Source of the DNA: CAIVAT01 sp964355945
GTDB lineage: Bacteria > Bacteroidota > Bacteroidia > Bacteroidales > FEN-979
NCBI GenBank assembly: GCA_964355945.1
Contig: CAYHGE010000049.1
Span: forward strand, 1 to 26,987
DNA: 26,987 nt
Direction: 5' to 3'
This document shows, in pieces, positions 15,478 through 23,006 of this stretch. Position 1 is the first letter of the stretch, and the number at the start of each line of letters is the position of its first letter. The position numbers and the translations under genes are program-made. The notes beneath the pieces are model-generated. The model was not told the DNA's origin. It did not search any database and saw only the letters and a program-made list of their open reading frames with translations.

Positions 15478-17979
15478 ATGACGAAAATTACAGATCAGCT
15501 TGAAATTCTGAAACGGCTTAACCACTTTTCGCAGGGTTTCGGAATAATTTCAACGTTTGAACACCTTGCAACAAGCGTGAGTGAAGTACTTGATGACTTG
15601 CTTGATATTGAATCATCCGGCCTGTATCTGTATGATTTTCAAGAAAAAAGACTTAAACTCCTGTTCGCAAAGGGGTTTTCAGAAGAGGAGCGTGCCGAGG
15701 CCGATAAAACGGCGATGGAGAGGCATCCCGGCCTTGTTTTCAAAACCGGGAAGATTTTGCATATTCCGGATACTGAAAATGACCCATCAAACCTTTCGAT
15801 GTCTTCAAAACGTAGTTTCCAGGTTCGTTCCCGGCTTTATATTCCGGTACTCAACGGAACTGAGCCGGTTGGGGCGTTTGGAATAGTCAGTTCCAGAAAA
15901 GACGCCTTCAACGAGGAGTGCCAGATCATACTCTCCTTTATCTGCAACATCGCCGGCGGAATTTATGCCTATATCCTGCACAATGCAGAGCAGAAGGAAG
16001 CGCATGACCGCCTGGCCTCAATCAAGGTAAGGCTTGAAACCCTTATCAGGAACCTTCAGTCAGGTATCCTGGTTGAAGACCAGGACCGGAAAATTGCCCT
16101 GATAAACCAGGCATTCTGCGACATGTTTGGCATACCGGTGCAGCCTGAACACCTTTTTGGGGCCGACTGTACCGATTCTGCCGAACAATCCAAAGGACTG
16201 TTTGCTGACCCTCAAAAATTTGTTAACCGGATTGAAAATATCCTGAAGGAGAAATTGCCGGTAACCGGGGAAGAGTTGGACCTTGCCAACGGGCGTACCT
16301 TTGAACGTGACTACATACCAATATTTCTTGAAGGCAGGTTTCTTGGCAACCTGTGGCAATATCGTGACACCACAGCCCGGGTAATGATTGAAAAGAATTT
16401 GAGAAAAGCAATTGATGATGCCAGGTCGGCTAACTCCGCCAAAAGCACATTTCTTGCCAATATGAGCCATGAGATCCGGACTCCGCTCAACGCGGTGATC
16501 GGACTTTCACGTTTAATGAAGGATACGAGACTTAATCCTGAGCAAACAGTTCTCAATGATAAATTGTTGATTTCGGGTGAAAACTTACTCAACATCATCA
16601 ATGAAATTCTTGATTTTTCAAAGATCGAAGCTGGCAGGGTTGAGCTCGAAAAGATCCCTTTTAACCTGCAAACCATTTTTGACAGGGTGTATAGTTTCCT
16701 TTCTCATGCAGCAGAGGAAAAGGCAATTACCCTTTCTGCCATGGTTGAAGCACCTTTTCTGAAAGCCGTAATTGGCGATCCTGTGCGGTTGCAACAGGTC
16801 CTGATAAACCTGGTTAACAATGCAATTAAATTTACTTCAGAAGGAGGAATAGACCTCTCCTGCTCCCTTGTGAATGAATCAGAAAACAAGGCAACATTTA
16901 TCTTCTCCGTTACCGACAGCGGGATCGGAATCAGCGAAGAAAACCTTCAGAATATCTTTGAGAAATTTAAGCAGGAAGACGAAAGTGTTACCCGGGTATA
17001 TGGGGGAACCGGTCTCGGCCTCGCCATCAGCAGGCAACTTGTCGGTCTCATGGGTGGTGAGTTGCAGGTGACAAGCCGGAAAGGTATTGGCAGCAGATTC
17101 TTCTTTACGGTTGAGTTTGAAACTACTGAAAAAACGCTTCTAAATGAGGTGAACCGGAAAATTTACCTCGATCCGGATGCGTTGAAAGGCAAGAATATCC
17201 TTGTGGTAGAGGACAATGAATTCAATCAGTTTATTGCCAGGTCGATTTTATTAAAATGGAATACCAATACCGATCTGGCTGCCAACGGGCGGGAAGCTAT
17301 TGAAAAAGTCGGTGAGAAAAATTACGACCTGATCCTGATGGATATGCAAATGCCCGTCATGGATGGGCTAACGGCGACCAGGATTCTCCGCAAAGAGTTT
17401 AATATCAAAACCCCCATCATAGCCCTCACTGCCTTTGCAACCACAGAAGCCATTGGCAAAGCCATGGATGCAGGAATGATTGATTATCTCACAAAACCGT
17501 TTGAAGAAGAGTCGTTATTTGGCAAACTGATGGCAGCATTCGGCATTCCTTTAACATACATCCCTTCCGCTGAAACAGCATCACAGGATGCTTCTGCAAT
17601 CAAAAGCAGGCAAAATCCGCAATTTGATCTGACAAAACTTTCAAGGCTGTTGGGTGACGACAGGTCTGAGATCATTGACTTGATTGAAAAGTTTATTGAA
17701 CTTACACCAGACTATTCATCAGCGCTTTATGATGCATTTAAGCAAAATAACATTGAAGAGATTGCCCGTACCTCACACAAAATTAAATCAAGTCTTGAAC
17801 TGCTGGCTTCCGGAAACCTGCGGTCAAATATAAAGCTGATCAACGAGTATGCCAGCTCCGGAACAAATCTCGATAAACTGCCCAGCCTGATGAAATACTA
17901 TCAGGAAAATATCACGAAACTGATGCAGCAACTTGCTGAGAAGAACGATGAGATGAGAAAGGCTCTGCCACCTTCTTAA
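15478..17979 (+). CDS. Soluble hybrid histidine kinase: GAF, PAS, HisKA, HATPase, REC, HPt
   Basis: An 833-residue multi-step phosphorelay kinase. Domains in order: GAF (about 10-170); PAS-like (about 185-300, IRNLQSGILVEDQDRKIALIN); HisKA with the phosphorylated H331 in NMSHEIRTPLNAVIG; HATPase with NLVNNAIKF (N box), TDSGIGIS (D480) and GGTGLGLAIS (509-518); receiver with LVVEDNEFNQ (acidic pocket E578/D579), phospho-acceptor D622 in LMDMQMPVMDG, T651 and K673 in LTKPF; and a C-terminal HPt with H767 in RTSHKIKSSLELL. No membrane segment or signal peptide, so it senses a cytoplasmic signal through GAF/PAS or a partner. No response regulator with an output domain lies nearby, so the HPt must hand the phosphate to a distant protein. 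The start is 12 bp after the HbpS-like gene. Confidence 0.93.
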   Translation: MTKITDQLEILKRLNHFSQGFGIISTFEHLATSVSEVLDDLLDIESSGLYLYDFQEKRLKLLFAKGFSEEERAEADKTAMERHPGLVFKTGKILHIPDTENDPSNLSMSSKRSFQVRSRLYIPVLNGTEPVGAFGIVSSRKDAFNEECQIILSFICNIAGGIYAYILHNAEQKEAHDRLASIKVRLETLIRNLQSGILVEDQDRKIALINQAFCDMFGIPVQPEHLFGADCTDSAEQSKGLFADPQKFVNRIENILKEKLPVTGEELDLANGRTFERDYIPIFLEGRFLGNLWQYRDTTARVMIEKNLRKAIDDARSANSAKSTFLANMSHEIRTPLNAVIGLSRLMKDTRLNPEQTVLNDKLLISGENLLNIINEILDFSKIEAGRVELEKIPFNLQTIFDRVYSFLSHAAEEKAITLSAMVEAPFLKAVIGDPVRLQQVLINLVNNAIKFTSEGGIDLSCSLVNESENKATFIFSVTDSGIGISEENLQNIFEKFKQEDESVTRVYGGTGLGLAISRQLVGLMGGELQVTSRKGIGSRFFFTVEFETTEKTLLNEVNRKIYLDPDALKGKNILVVEDNEFNQFIARSILLKWNTNTDLAANGREAIEKVGEKNYDLILMDMQMPVMDGLTATRILRKEFNIKTPIIALTAFATTEAIGKAMDAGMIDYLTKPFEEESLFGKLMAAFGIPLTYIPSAETASQDASAIKSRQNPQFDLTKLSRLLGDDRSEIIDLIEKFIELTPDYSSALYDAFKQNNIEEIARTSHKIKSSLELLASGNLRSNIKLINEYASSGTNLDKLPSLMKYYQENITKLMQQLAEKNDEMRKALPPS

Positions 17980-18043
17980 CTGGTTTCGTCCGTTTTTTTC
18001 GGGAATTCATCGAAAAAGAGTTTCCAGGGGCGCCTCTCCTGAT

Positions 18044-18051
18044 TAATTTTG
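18044..18051 (+). promoter_or_regulatory. -7 box, TAATTTTG
   Basis: TAATTTTG matches TAnnTTTG and lies 18 nt before ATG 18070. It overlaps the in-frame TTG at 18049 and so supports the ATG start. Confidence 0.5.
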
Positions 18052-18069
18052 GCCGAAATATTCAATCCC

Positions 18070-18333
18070 ATGGAAACTATTACACACATTCTTGCATCCT
18101 TCGACATTTTTGAAGTACTTATCTCTGCATTTCCCATGATTTTCGTTCCGATCTTTCATGCGCTGCAGAGCATGTTCACCACGTTGGTTGATATTGCAGG
18201 CAGACAGTTTGCCTCACATCCGGGAATCATTTCAGGTACCATCATTTTCCTGCTGGGTTATCTTACCTGGTCAGGAATTGCCAGGTTAAAGCATGTGATG
18301 GCTGCAGGGAGGAAATCTGCTCCAAAATTATAA
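18070..18333 (+). CDS. Small two-segment membrane protein, unknown
   Basis: An 87-residue protein I do not recognise. It has two hydrophobic segments, at about residues 17-37 (VLISAFPMIFVPIF region) and 54-73 (IISGTIIFLLGYLTW region), and a basic C terminus (RLKHVMAAGRKSAPKL). That suggests a small inner-membrane hairpin with a cytoplasmic, positively charged tail. ATG 18070 is chosen because of the -7 box 18 nt upstream. It is followed by the DUF2007-like and DedA genes on the same strand, so it may share a transcript with them. No function can be assigned. Confidence 0.6.
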   Translation: METITHILASFDIFEVLISAFPMIFVPIFHALQSMFTTLVDIAGRQFASHPGIISGTIIFLLGYLTWSGIARLKHVMAAGRKSAPKL

Positions 18334-18355
18334 TTGCCCTTTGGGGAAAGTTGCG

Positions 18356-18363
18356 TACCTTAG
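18356..18363 (+). promoter_or_regulatory. Candidate -7 box, TACCTTAG
   Basis: TACCTTAG is identical to the box at 4637-4644 and lies 17 nt before ATG 18381, but it differs from the consensus at one position and has no matching -33 element. It may allow separate transcription of the DUF2007-like/DedA pair. Confidence 0.35.
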
Positions 18364-18380
18364 AGCAAAAATATGCTGCT

Positions 18381-18602
18381 ATGGAATCGTATGAAAAAAT
18401 CCTTGTTTTGAACAATGAGTTTGAAGCAGGCCTGATCACAGAAGTGCTCAGCGATCGTAAAATACCCCATGGAATCGTGGCTTCCGACGACACTGCACTT
18501 GGCGGAATCATGGAGATGGAACTGGGTTGGGGATATGTGGAGGCTCCTGGCAGGTATAAGGAAGAGATCATCATGATTTACGAAGAGATCACCAAAGAGT
18601 GA
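18381..18602 (+). CDS. Small DUF2007-like protein
   Basis: A 73-residue protein resembling the DUF2007 family of small signal-transducing-type proteins. Seen: MESYEKILVLNNEFEAGLITEVLSDRKIPHGI (residues 1-32), matching the family pattern of a first strand, then a helix that starts with an E-A-x-x-I/L segment, then a second strand. A tail region EMELGWGYVEAPGRYKEEIIMIYEEI follows. No signal peptide or cysteines. Start at ATG 18381; the TTG at 18351 lies before the candidate promoter box. The family's role is unknown. The DedA gene follows 10 bp later. Confidence 0.6.
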   Translation: MESYEKILVLNNEFEAGLITEVLSDRKIPHGIVASDDTALGGIMEMELGWGYVEAPGRYKEEIIMIYEEITKE

Positions 18603-18612
18603 GCTCTGTTTA

Positions 18613-19239
18613 ATGGAAAACCTGAAAGAGTTTTTTGAGATCCTGTTGAATTCTGAAAAATTGATTCACTACGGAGGACTTGCGCTCCTGTTGATTGTTA
18701 TTTTTGCAGAAACGGGGTTGATTATCGGTTTTATATTCCCGGGTGATGCCTTGTTGTTTACTGCCGGTTTGCTGTGTGGCAGCGATCTGATGGTCAATAT
18801 CTGGCTTCTGGTCTTAACAGTTGCGTTGGCCGCCATAGCCGGGAACGTTACAGGCTATTATACAGGAAAATTTTTTGGCACGAGATTGCTGAATAAAAAA
18901 GACACGTTTTTCTTTAAGCAGCGACACTTCGAAACCTCAAGGGAATACTACGAAAAATACGGGGGAATTGCATTGATTGCAGGTCGTTTTATGCCTGTCG
19001 TACGCACTTTTGTGCCCATTCTTGCCGGCACCATCGGCATCAATTTCTGGAAGTTTACCATGTACAACATCACAGGTGCCATATTGTGGTCAGGTACGCT
19101 GATACCTCTTGGTTACCTGGTTGGAAGGAAAATTCCTGCTTCCATTGAAAACATTGAGTATTTTATCCTTGGAATTACCCTTGTCACGATGACCATCCTG
19201 GTGCGCGGGATCTTGAAATTCAATAAGCGTGTTAAGTAA
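18613..19239 (+). CDS. DedA family inner-membrane protein
   Basis: A 208-residue DedA/SNARE-associated family protein. DedA proteins are inner-membrane transporters or flippases involved in envelope homeostasis, with members moving undecaprenyl phosphate or phospholipids. Seen: hydrophobic stretches at about 20-55, 62-85, 136-170 and 180-200; the family motif FPGD (42-45) with preceding AETGLIIGF; and the conserved block GRFMPVVRTFVPILAG (124-139) with the basic residues R125 and R131. The length is typical. It ends inside the 3' end of the oppositely transcribed hydroxylase gene, overlapping by 8 bp (19232-19239). Confidence 0.92.
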   Translation: MENLKEFFEILLNSEKLIHYGGLALLLIVIFAETGLIIGFIFPGDALLFTAGLLCGSDLMVNIWLLVLTVALAAIAGNVTGYYTGKFFGTRLLNKKDTFFFKQRHFETSREYYEKYGGIALIAGRFMPVVRTFVPILAGTIGINFWKFTMYNITGAILWSGTLIPLGYLVGRKIPASIENIEYFILGITLVTMTILVRGILKFNKRVK

Positions 19240-20962
19240 GCATGGCAAATCCATCGTCAATAAGTTTCGACATGGCGTCACCTTCTCCTTTTTTCGAAAG
19301 CAGGAAGGATGTGACTTCCAATACAAACAAGTCATCGATTTTTTTATCCTTCAGCAATTCCAGTATTTCCAGGGCACACAGCCAGTCTCCGGGATGATCA
19401 CGCTGCAACTCCTGCCAGATCGAAGGCAAGAGTGCGAAGGAACAATTTTGTTCCCTGATATCGCGTACCTGCTGGAAAAGCGAGTGTAATTTCCTGGCTT
19501 GTTCGTCGTGTTGGATTTTATGGGTTTTCTCCTCAGGAGCGGGATATTTCAACCCAAACGAGTCGGCATCAGCCGGGCCGGAAAACACAGAAACAATGCT
19601 TTTACCAACAGCCATGTCGAAGGTGCCCCACCCGGGCTCAAATAAGGTTGTTCCCTCATACATAACATGGCAGTCATTGAGGCTTAATAACACAAGATGC
19701 TCATCACAGATGGTTTTGCCAAGTACTTTCCCTGTAACTGTTACCCCTGATTCGAATTCAAGGTTTACGGGTTCACCATCAGTCAACCCAATCTGGTCCA
19801 GTTCCTCCTCTGAGAAATCTTCCAGAGATACAGATAAGTTTTTAATCTTCCCGACTGGTGATCCAAAACCATGTGCGTGGTATTTCGTGTCATGCCCGGC
19901 TAATTCCTTTCCGGCAAAGTTAAGGTTAGTCGGGCCGGTGGTGATGAGATACACAGGGTTGCCGGCTTTTTCGATGACCCGGGTAAATGTACCGGAAACC
20001 TGGAGCCCGGAACTATATTCAGCTGTTCCGGTATTTCCTGAGCGAATCGCCTGCATAAGTCCGTATACTCCGCCCCGCCTGAGCGCCAGGGTGTCAGCAA
20101 ATTCGTCAAGTACCACATTCAGGGACTCAAAATCGGGGGTGATGAAAAGCTGGGGCTGTGGTTCCGTGATGTCGTAATTAAAGTTCGCAGCATCAACAGT
20201 AAGCGGAATCTTCTTTACAACAGGTTTCAGGCAATGAAAACTTTCAGCGATGGATGAAAGCAGCCCGGCACCATAAATTTTTGGATTCTCCGGGTTCCCG
20301 ATCAGACCGTATTCAACGGTCCACCAGTGAAGGTTGCGGATACGGGCTAACTCGGAAGGATCGCCCATGTTGTTTGATATGTCATTCAGCCGTTTTTCCG
20401 CCTCCTCAATGGCATCCAGACTTGAATATGGATCTGCTTTGATGATTGAGAGATGGCGGATCGCTTCATAAAGTGCATAATCCTGCGGGGATAAAAAGGC
20501 CTTGGATCCGATTTCACCAAATCTGCGCAGGAAGTCGGCATACAATGGATCGGCAATGATTGGCGCGTGACCTGCTGCTTCATGGATGATGTCGGGGGCA
20601 GGGGTATAACCGATCTGATCCATCGGGCGGATGTCGGCAGCAATTACAAGCACATTGTAAGCCTGGAACGCCATGAAGGCCGACGGAGGAACAAAACCAT
20701 CCACTGCCACGGCAGCCCATCCGATATCCTGAAGGATGCGGTTCATGCCATACATGCTGGGAATGCTTTCGATACTGATTCCTGTTTTATGCAACCCTTC
20801 CAGGTAGGCTTCGTGGGCTACTTTACCAAGGTAGCGAACATTCTGCCGCATAACATAACGCCATAAGGCTTGGTCCTGCGGAGTATATTCGTTGTATGGC
20901 TGATCAATCACCAGGCTCATCAGGTGCCTGGGAAGGTTTTTCAGGATAGGGTTGGTTTCCAT
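19232..20962 (-). CDS. phhA: Aromatic amino acid hydroxylase (phenylalanine 4-monooxygenase), long form
   Basis: A 576-residue non-heme iron, tetrahydropterin-dependent aromatic amino acid hydroxylase, most likely converting phenylalanine to tyrosine and feeding the catabolic genes upstream in the same run. Seen in the first 300 residues: DGFVPPSAFMAF (88-99), PAPDIIHEAAGHAP (121-134) with iron ligands H127 and H132, and HWWTVEYGLIG with E217, followed by YGAGLLSSIAE. Bacterial enzymes are usually about 260-300 residues; here another 270 residues follow (about 305-576), including GTFTRVIEKAG, GFGSPVGKIKN and a helical, charged end. That C-terminal part has no function I recognise. It is the last gene of the cluster. 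No pterin carbinolamine dehydratase is nearby. Tryptophan or tyrosine hydroxylation cannot be excluded. Confidence 0.88.
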   Translation of the reverse strand: METNPILKNLPRHLMSLVIDQPYNEYTPQDQALWRYVMRQNVRYLGKVAHEAYLEGLHKTGISIESIPSMYGMNRILQDIGWAAVAVDGFVPPSAFMAFQAYNVLVIAADIRPMDQIGYTPAPDIIHEAAGHAPIIADPLYADFLRRFGEIGSKAFLSPQDYALYEAIRHLSIIKADPYSSLDAIEEAEKRLNDISNNMGDPSELARIRNLHWWTVEYGLIGNPENPKIYGAGLLSSIAESFHCLKPVVKKIPLTVDAANFNYDITEPQPQLFITPDFESLNVVLDEFADTLALRRGGVYGLMQAIRSGNTGTAEYSSGLQVSGTFTRVIEKAGNPVYLITTGPTNLNFAGKELAGHDTKYHAHGFGSPVGKIKNLSVSLEDFSEEELDQIGLTDGEPVNLEFESGVTVTGKVLGKTICDEHLVLLSLNDCHVMYEGTTLFEPGWGTFDMAVGKSIVSVFSGPADADSFGLKYPAPEEKTHKIQHDEQARKLHSLFQQVRDIREQNCSFALLPSIWQELQRDHPGDWLCALEILELLKDKKIDDLFVLEVTSFLLSKKGEGDAMSKLIDDGFAMLT

Positions 20963-20981
20963 AATGAATTTGTTTTATACC

Positions 20982-21009
20982 GTAGATACGGGGCATGCCC
21001 CGTATCTAC
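20982..21009. repeat. Perfect 28-bp palindrome
   Basis: GTAGATACGGGGCA (20982-20995) is followed by its exact reverse complement TGCCCCGTATCTAC (20996-21009). It lies between the flavin-reductase-like gene and the hydroxylase. On neither strand is there a T-run after it. Its form resembles dispersed GTAGAnACG..CGTnTCTAC hairpin repeats (REP/BIME-like) known from various bacterial genomes. It could stabilise or attenuate the transcript between the two genes. Confidence 0.9.
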
Positions 21010-21016
21010 AATCTGA

Positions 21017-21658
21017 TTATCCGGGCTTGGCAAGCTCAAATATGGCGTCGCCTGAAGCCCTTACATAATATTCTCCGCCCAGCCGACCTACCAGGTCGAT
21101 TTTGTGGGGGTCAATTCTGCCTTTGTCATCCATCACCGATGGGTTGACATGGATACGCAATATTTCACAGATCACCAGGTTCCCGGCGGCCGGCCCGGTG
21201 CCTGTTTCGATTACCTGGATCACTTTACACTCGAATTGAACGGGCGACTCTTTAACCCTGAATGGTTTTACAAGGTCGGAGGGCAGCATGGTCAATCCAA
21301 CCATTTCAAATTCATTGACTCCTTTTGGAAAATCGGCACTTGAATCGCTCATTTTTTGCACCATCTCATAACTGACGGCATTGATCACCACCTCCGGAAC
21401 TTCTTTGATGTTCTGATAGGTGTGTTTTGTGGTGTTGTCGATGCCCCGCCGTGACGGAGAAAAGGCCACAATGGGAGGATTGGCGCCAAATGCGTTGAAA
21501 AAGCTGAAAGGTGAAAGATTGGGACGACCATCCTGATCGATCGTGCTTGCAAAAGCGATCGGCCGTGGGGCAATGGCTCCCAACATCAGGTGGTGAAACT
21601 TCTGGATGGAAGTTTCCTTTGGATCGAAGTGCAGGTAGTCGGAAGGAGAGGGGCTCAT
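21017..21658 (-). CDS. Flavin reductase-like domain protein (FMN-binding split barrel)
   Basis: A 213-residue protein of the flavin-reductase-like family (FMN-binding split barrel). Seen: GAIAPRPIAFASTIDQDG (27-44), then RPNLSPFSFFNAFGANPP (45-62), the family's flavin-binding core, VAFSPSRRG near 64-72, and KESPVQFECKVIQV (139-152). Members reduce flavins with NAD(P)H or serve as partner oxidoreductases. It is embedded in the tyrosine-degradation cluster between fumarylacetoacetase and the aromatic hydroxylase, so a role there is likely, but which step it serves is not clear. The frame remains open to an ATG at 21682, but that adds only MFNIQNSK, encoded by the intergenic repeat, so I start at ATG 21658. 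Confidence 0.85.
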   Translation of the reverse strand: MSPSPSDYLHFDPKETSIQKFHHLMLGAIAPRPIAFASTIDQDGRPNLSPFSFFNAFGANPPIVAFSPSRRGIDNTTKHTYQNIKEVPEVVINAVSYEMVQKMSDSSADFPKGVNEFEMVGLTMLPSDLVKPFRVKESPVQFECKVIQVIETGTGPAAGNLVICEILRIHVNPSVMDDKGRIDPHKIDLVGRLGGEYYVRASGDAIFELAKPG

Positions 21659-21660
21659 TT

Positions 21661-21700
21661 TTGAATTTTGAATATTGAACAACGAATTTTGAATTATGAA
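21661..21700. repeat. Junction repeat (TTGAATTTTGAATATTGAAC type)
   Basis: Iterations of TTGAAT-like words (TTGAATTTTGAATATTGAAC, then GAATTTTGAATTATGAAC) fill most of the 45 bp between the fumarylacetoacetase stop and the flavin reductase start. Confidence 0.65.
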
Positions 21701-21703
21701 CTA

Positions 21704-22969
21704 TTAGGTGGCAGGCATGATTTTGGTTTTAACTTCGCCAAAACCGATCCGCAGATTGTCCTTCATGCAATATCCCCGCATGATGATCGTGTCGTTGTCG
21801 TTGATGAATTTCCGCTCACTCCCATCCGCCATTTTAACCGGCCTGGTTCCTTTCCAGGCGATTTCAAGCATCGAGCCGAATGAATCAGGAGCAGGTCCGC
21901 TGATGGTCCCGGAGCCGTACATGTCGCCAACATTGATGTTGCAGCCATTAACTGTTTGGTGTGCAAGTTGTTGCACAAGATTCCAGTACATGTACTTGTA
22001 GTTTGAATGGCAGACTGGTTGTTCAGGTTGGTTTTCAGGCTGAATAAACACATCAAGGTGAATGTCGAAATTATGGTCTCCGTCAAACCGGAGATATGGC
22101 AACACCGCTGGTTCCTGAATGGGACCTGCAACACGGAAAGGCTCCAGTGCATCCATGGTTATGATCCATGGGGAAACCACGGAACCGAAATTCTTGGACA
22201 GAAATGGTCCCAGGGGTACATATTCCCATTTCTGTATGTCGCGGGCCGACAGATCATTGAACAGGATCATGCCGAATATATGGTCTTCGGCATTGGCTGT
22301 TGAAACAGATTGTCCCAGCGCTGTTTTCTTCCCGGTGATAAATGCCATCTCAAGTTCAAAATCGACCTGCTTTGACGGGCCAAATTCAGGGAACTCGGCA
22401 TTGTCGGCTTTTGTCTGGCCTTTTGGCCGGTGAATGTTGGTACCTGAAACAACGATGGAAGAGCTTCTGCCATGGTAGCCAACCGGAATGTGTTTCCAAT
22501 TGGGAAGCAGTGCATTTGCCGGATCACGGAACATGATGCCAACGTTGGTTGCATGTTCAATGCTGGAGTAAAAGTCAGTATAATCTCCAACGTGCACAGG
22601 CATCAGCATCTCAACTTTGTCATGGCTGATCAGGATTTCTGACTGCAGGTCAGGGCGGTCGCGAAGTGCAGAATGTTCTTTCTCAAAAATTTCCGCAATC
22701 CGTTTGCGAACTGCGCTGCAGACAGGTTTTCCAAGGGCAATGAAGTCATTCAGGGTATGCCTGTGAAAGACCTCAGCATCAATTTCAAGTCCATCCAGGA
22801 AACCATGTCTGGCAAGCGCATACAGGTTTATAACAGTGTCACCGATCCTGGTGGCAGCACAACTCTTTCCTCCGGGCATTCTGAAAATCCCGAAAGGAAT
22901 ATTCTGTATCGGAAAATCACTCTCCTTCTTTACGTCAATCCACGAAGTCAATAACCTATCACCACCCAT
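21704..22969 (-). CDS. fahA: Fumarylacetoacetase
   Basis: A 421-residue fumarylacetoacetase, which hydrolyses fumarylacetoacetate to fumarate and acetoacetate, the last ring-derived step of tyrosine breakdown. Seen: DYTDFYSSIEHATNVGIMFR (129-148) containing metal ligand D132 and catalytic H139, in the same 7-residue spacing as mouse FAH D126/H133; HIPVGYHGRSSSIVVSGT (160-177); VDFELEMAF (202-210) with E205 and E207; LFNDLSARDIQKWEYVPLGP (236-255) with D239; and SGTISGPAPDSFGSMLE (353-369). The full set of metal ligands is there and the length matches the family. It lies about 37 bp after the HPPD gene, across an AT-rich junction repeat. Start at ATG 22969, immediately following the repeat. 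Confidence 0.95.
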   Translation of the reverse strand: MGGDRLLTSWIDVKKESDFPIQNIPFGIFRMPGGKSCAATRIGDTVINLYALARHGFLDGLEIDAEVFHRHTLNDFIALGKPVCSAVRKRIAEIFEKEHSALRDRPDLQSEILISHDKVEMLMPVHVGDYTDFYSSIEHATNVGIMFRDPANALLPNWKHIPVGYHGRSSSIVVSGTNIHRPKGQTKADNAEFPEFGPSKQVDFELEMAFITGKKTALGQSVSTANAEDHIFGMILFNDLSARDIQKWEYVPLGPFLSKNFGSVVSPWIITMDALEPFRVAGPIQEPAVLPYLRFDGDHNFDIHLDVFIQPENQPEQPVCHSNYKYMYWNLVQQLAHQTVNGCNINVGDMYGSGTISGPAPDSFGSMLEIAWKGTRPVKMADGSERKFINDNDTIIMRGYCMKDNLRIGFGEVKTKIMPAT

Positions 22970-22970
22970 T

Positions 22971-23006
22971 TCAACATTCTTTATTCAATATTCAATATTC
23001 GATATT
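22971..23006. repeat. Junction repeat (TATTCAATATTCAATATTCGATATT type)
   Basis: TATTCAATATTC words repeat directly between the HPPD stop and the fumarylacetoacetase start. It shares vocabulary with 25413-25445 and, on the opposite strand, 2874-2912. Confidence 0.7.

Noticed and set aside
17980..18043. Terminator after the histidine kinase
   Set aside because: There is a T-run near 17994-18000 but no stable hairpin of sufficient length before it.
21659..21682. Upstream ATG adding MFNIQNSK to the flavin-reductase-like protein
   Set aside because: The extra residues are encoded by the junction repeat, a common source of mis-called starts; ATG 21658 matches the family's N terminus.
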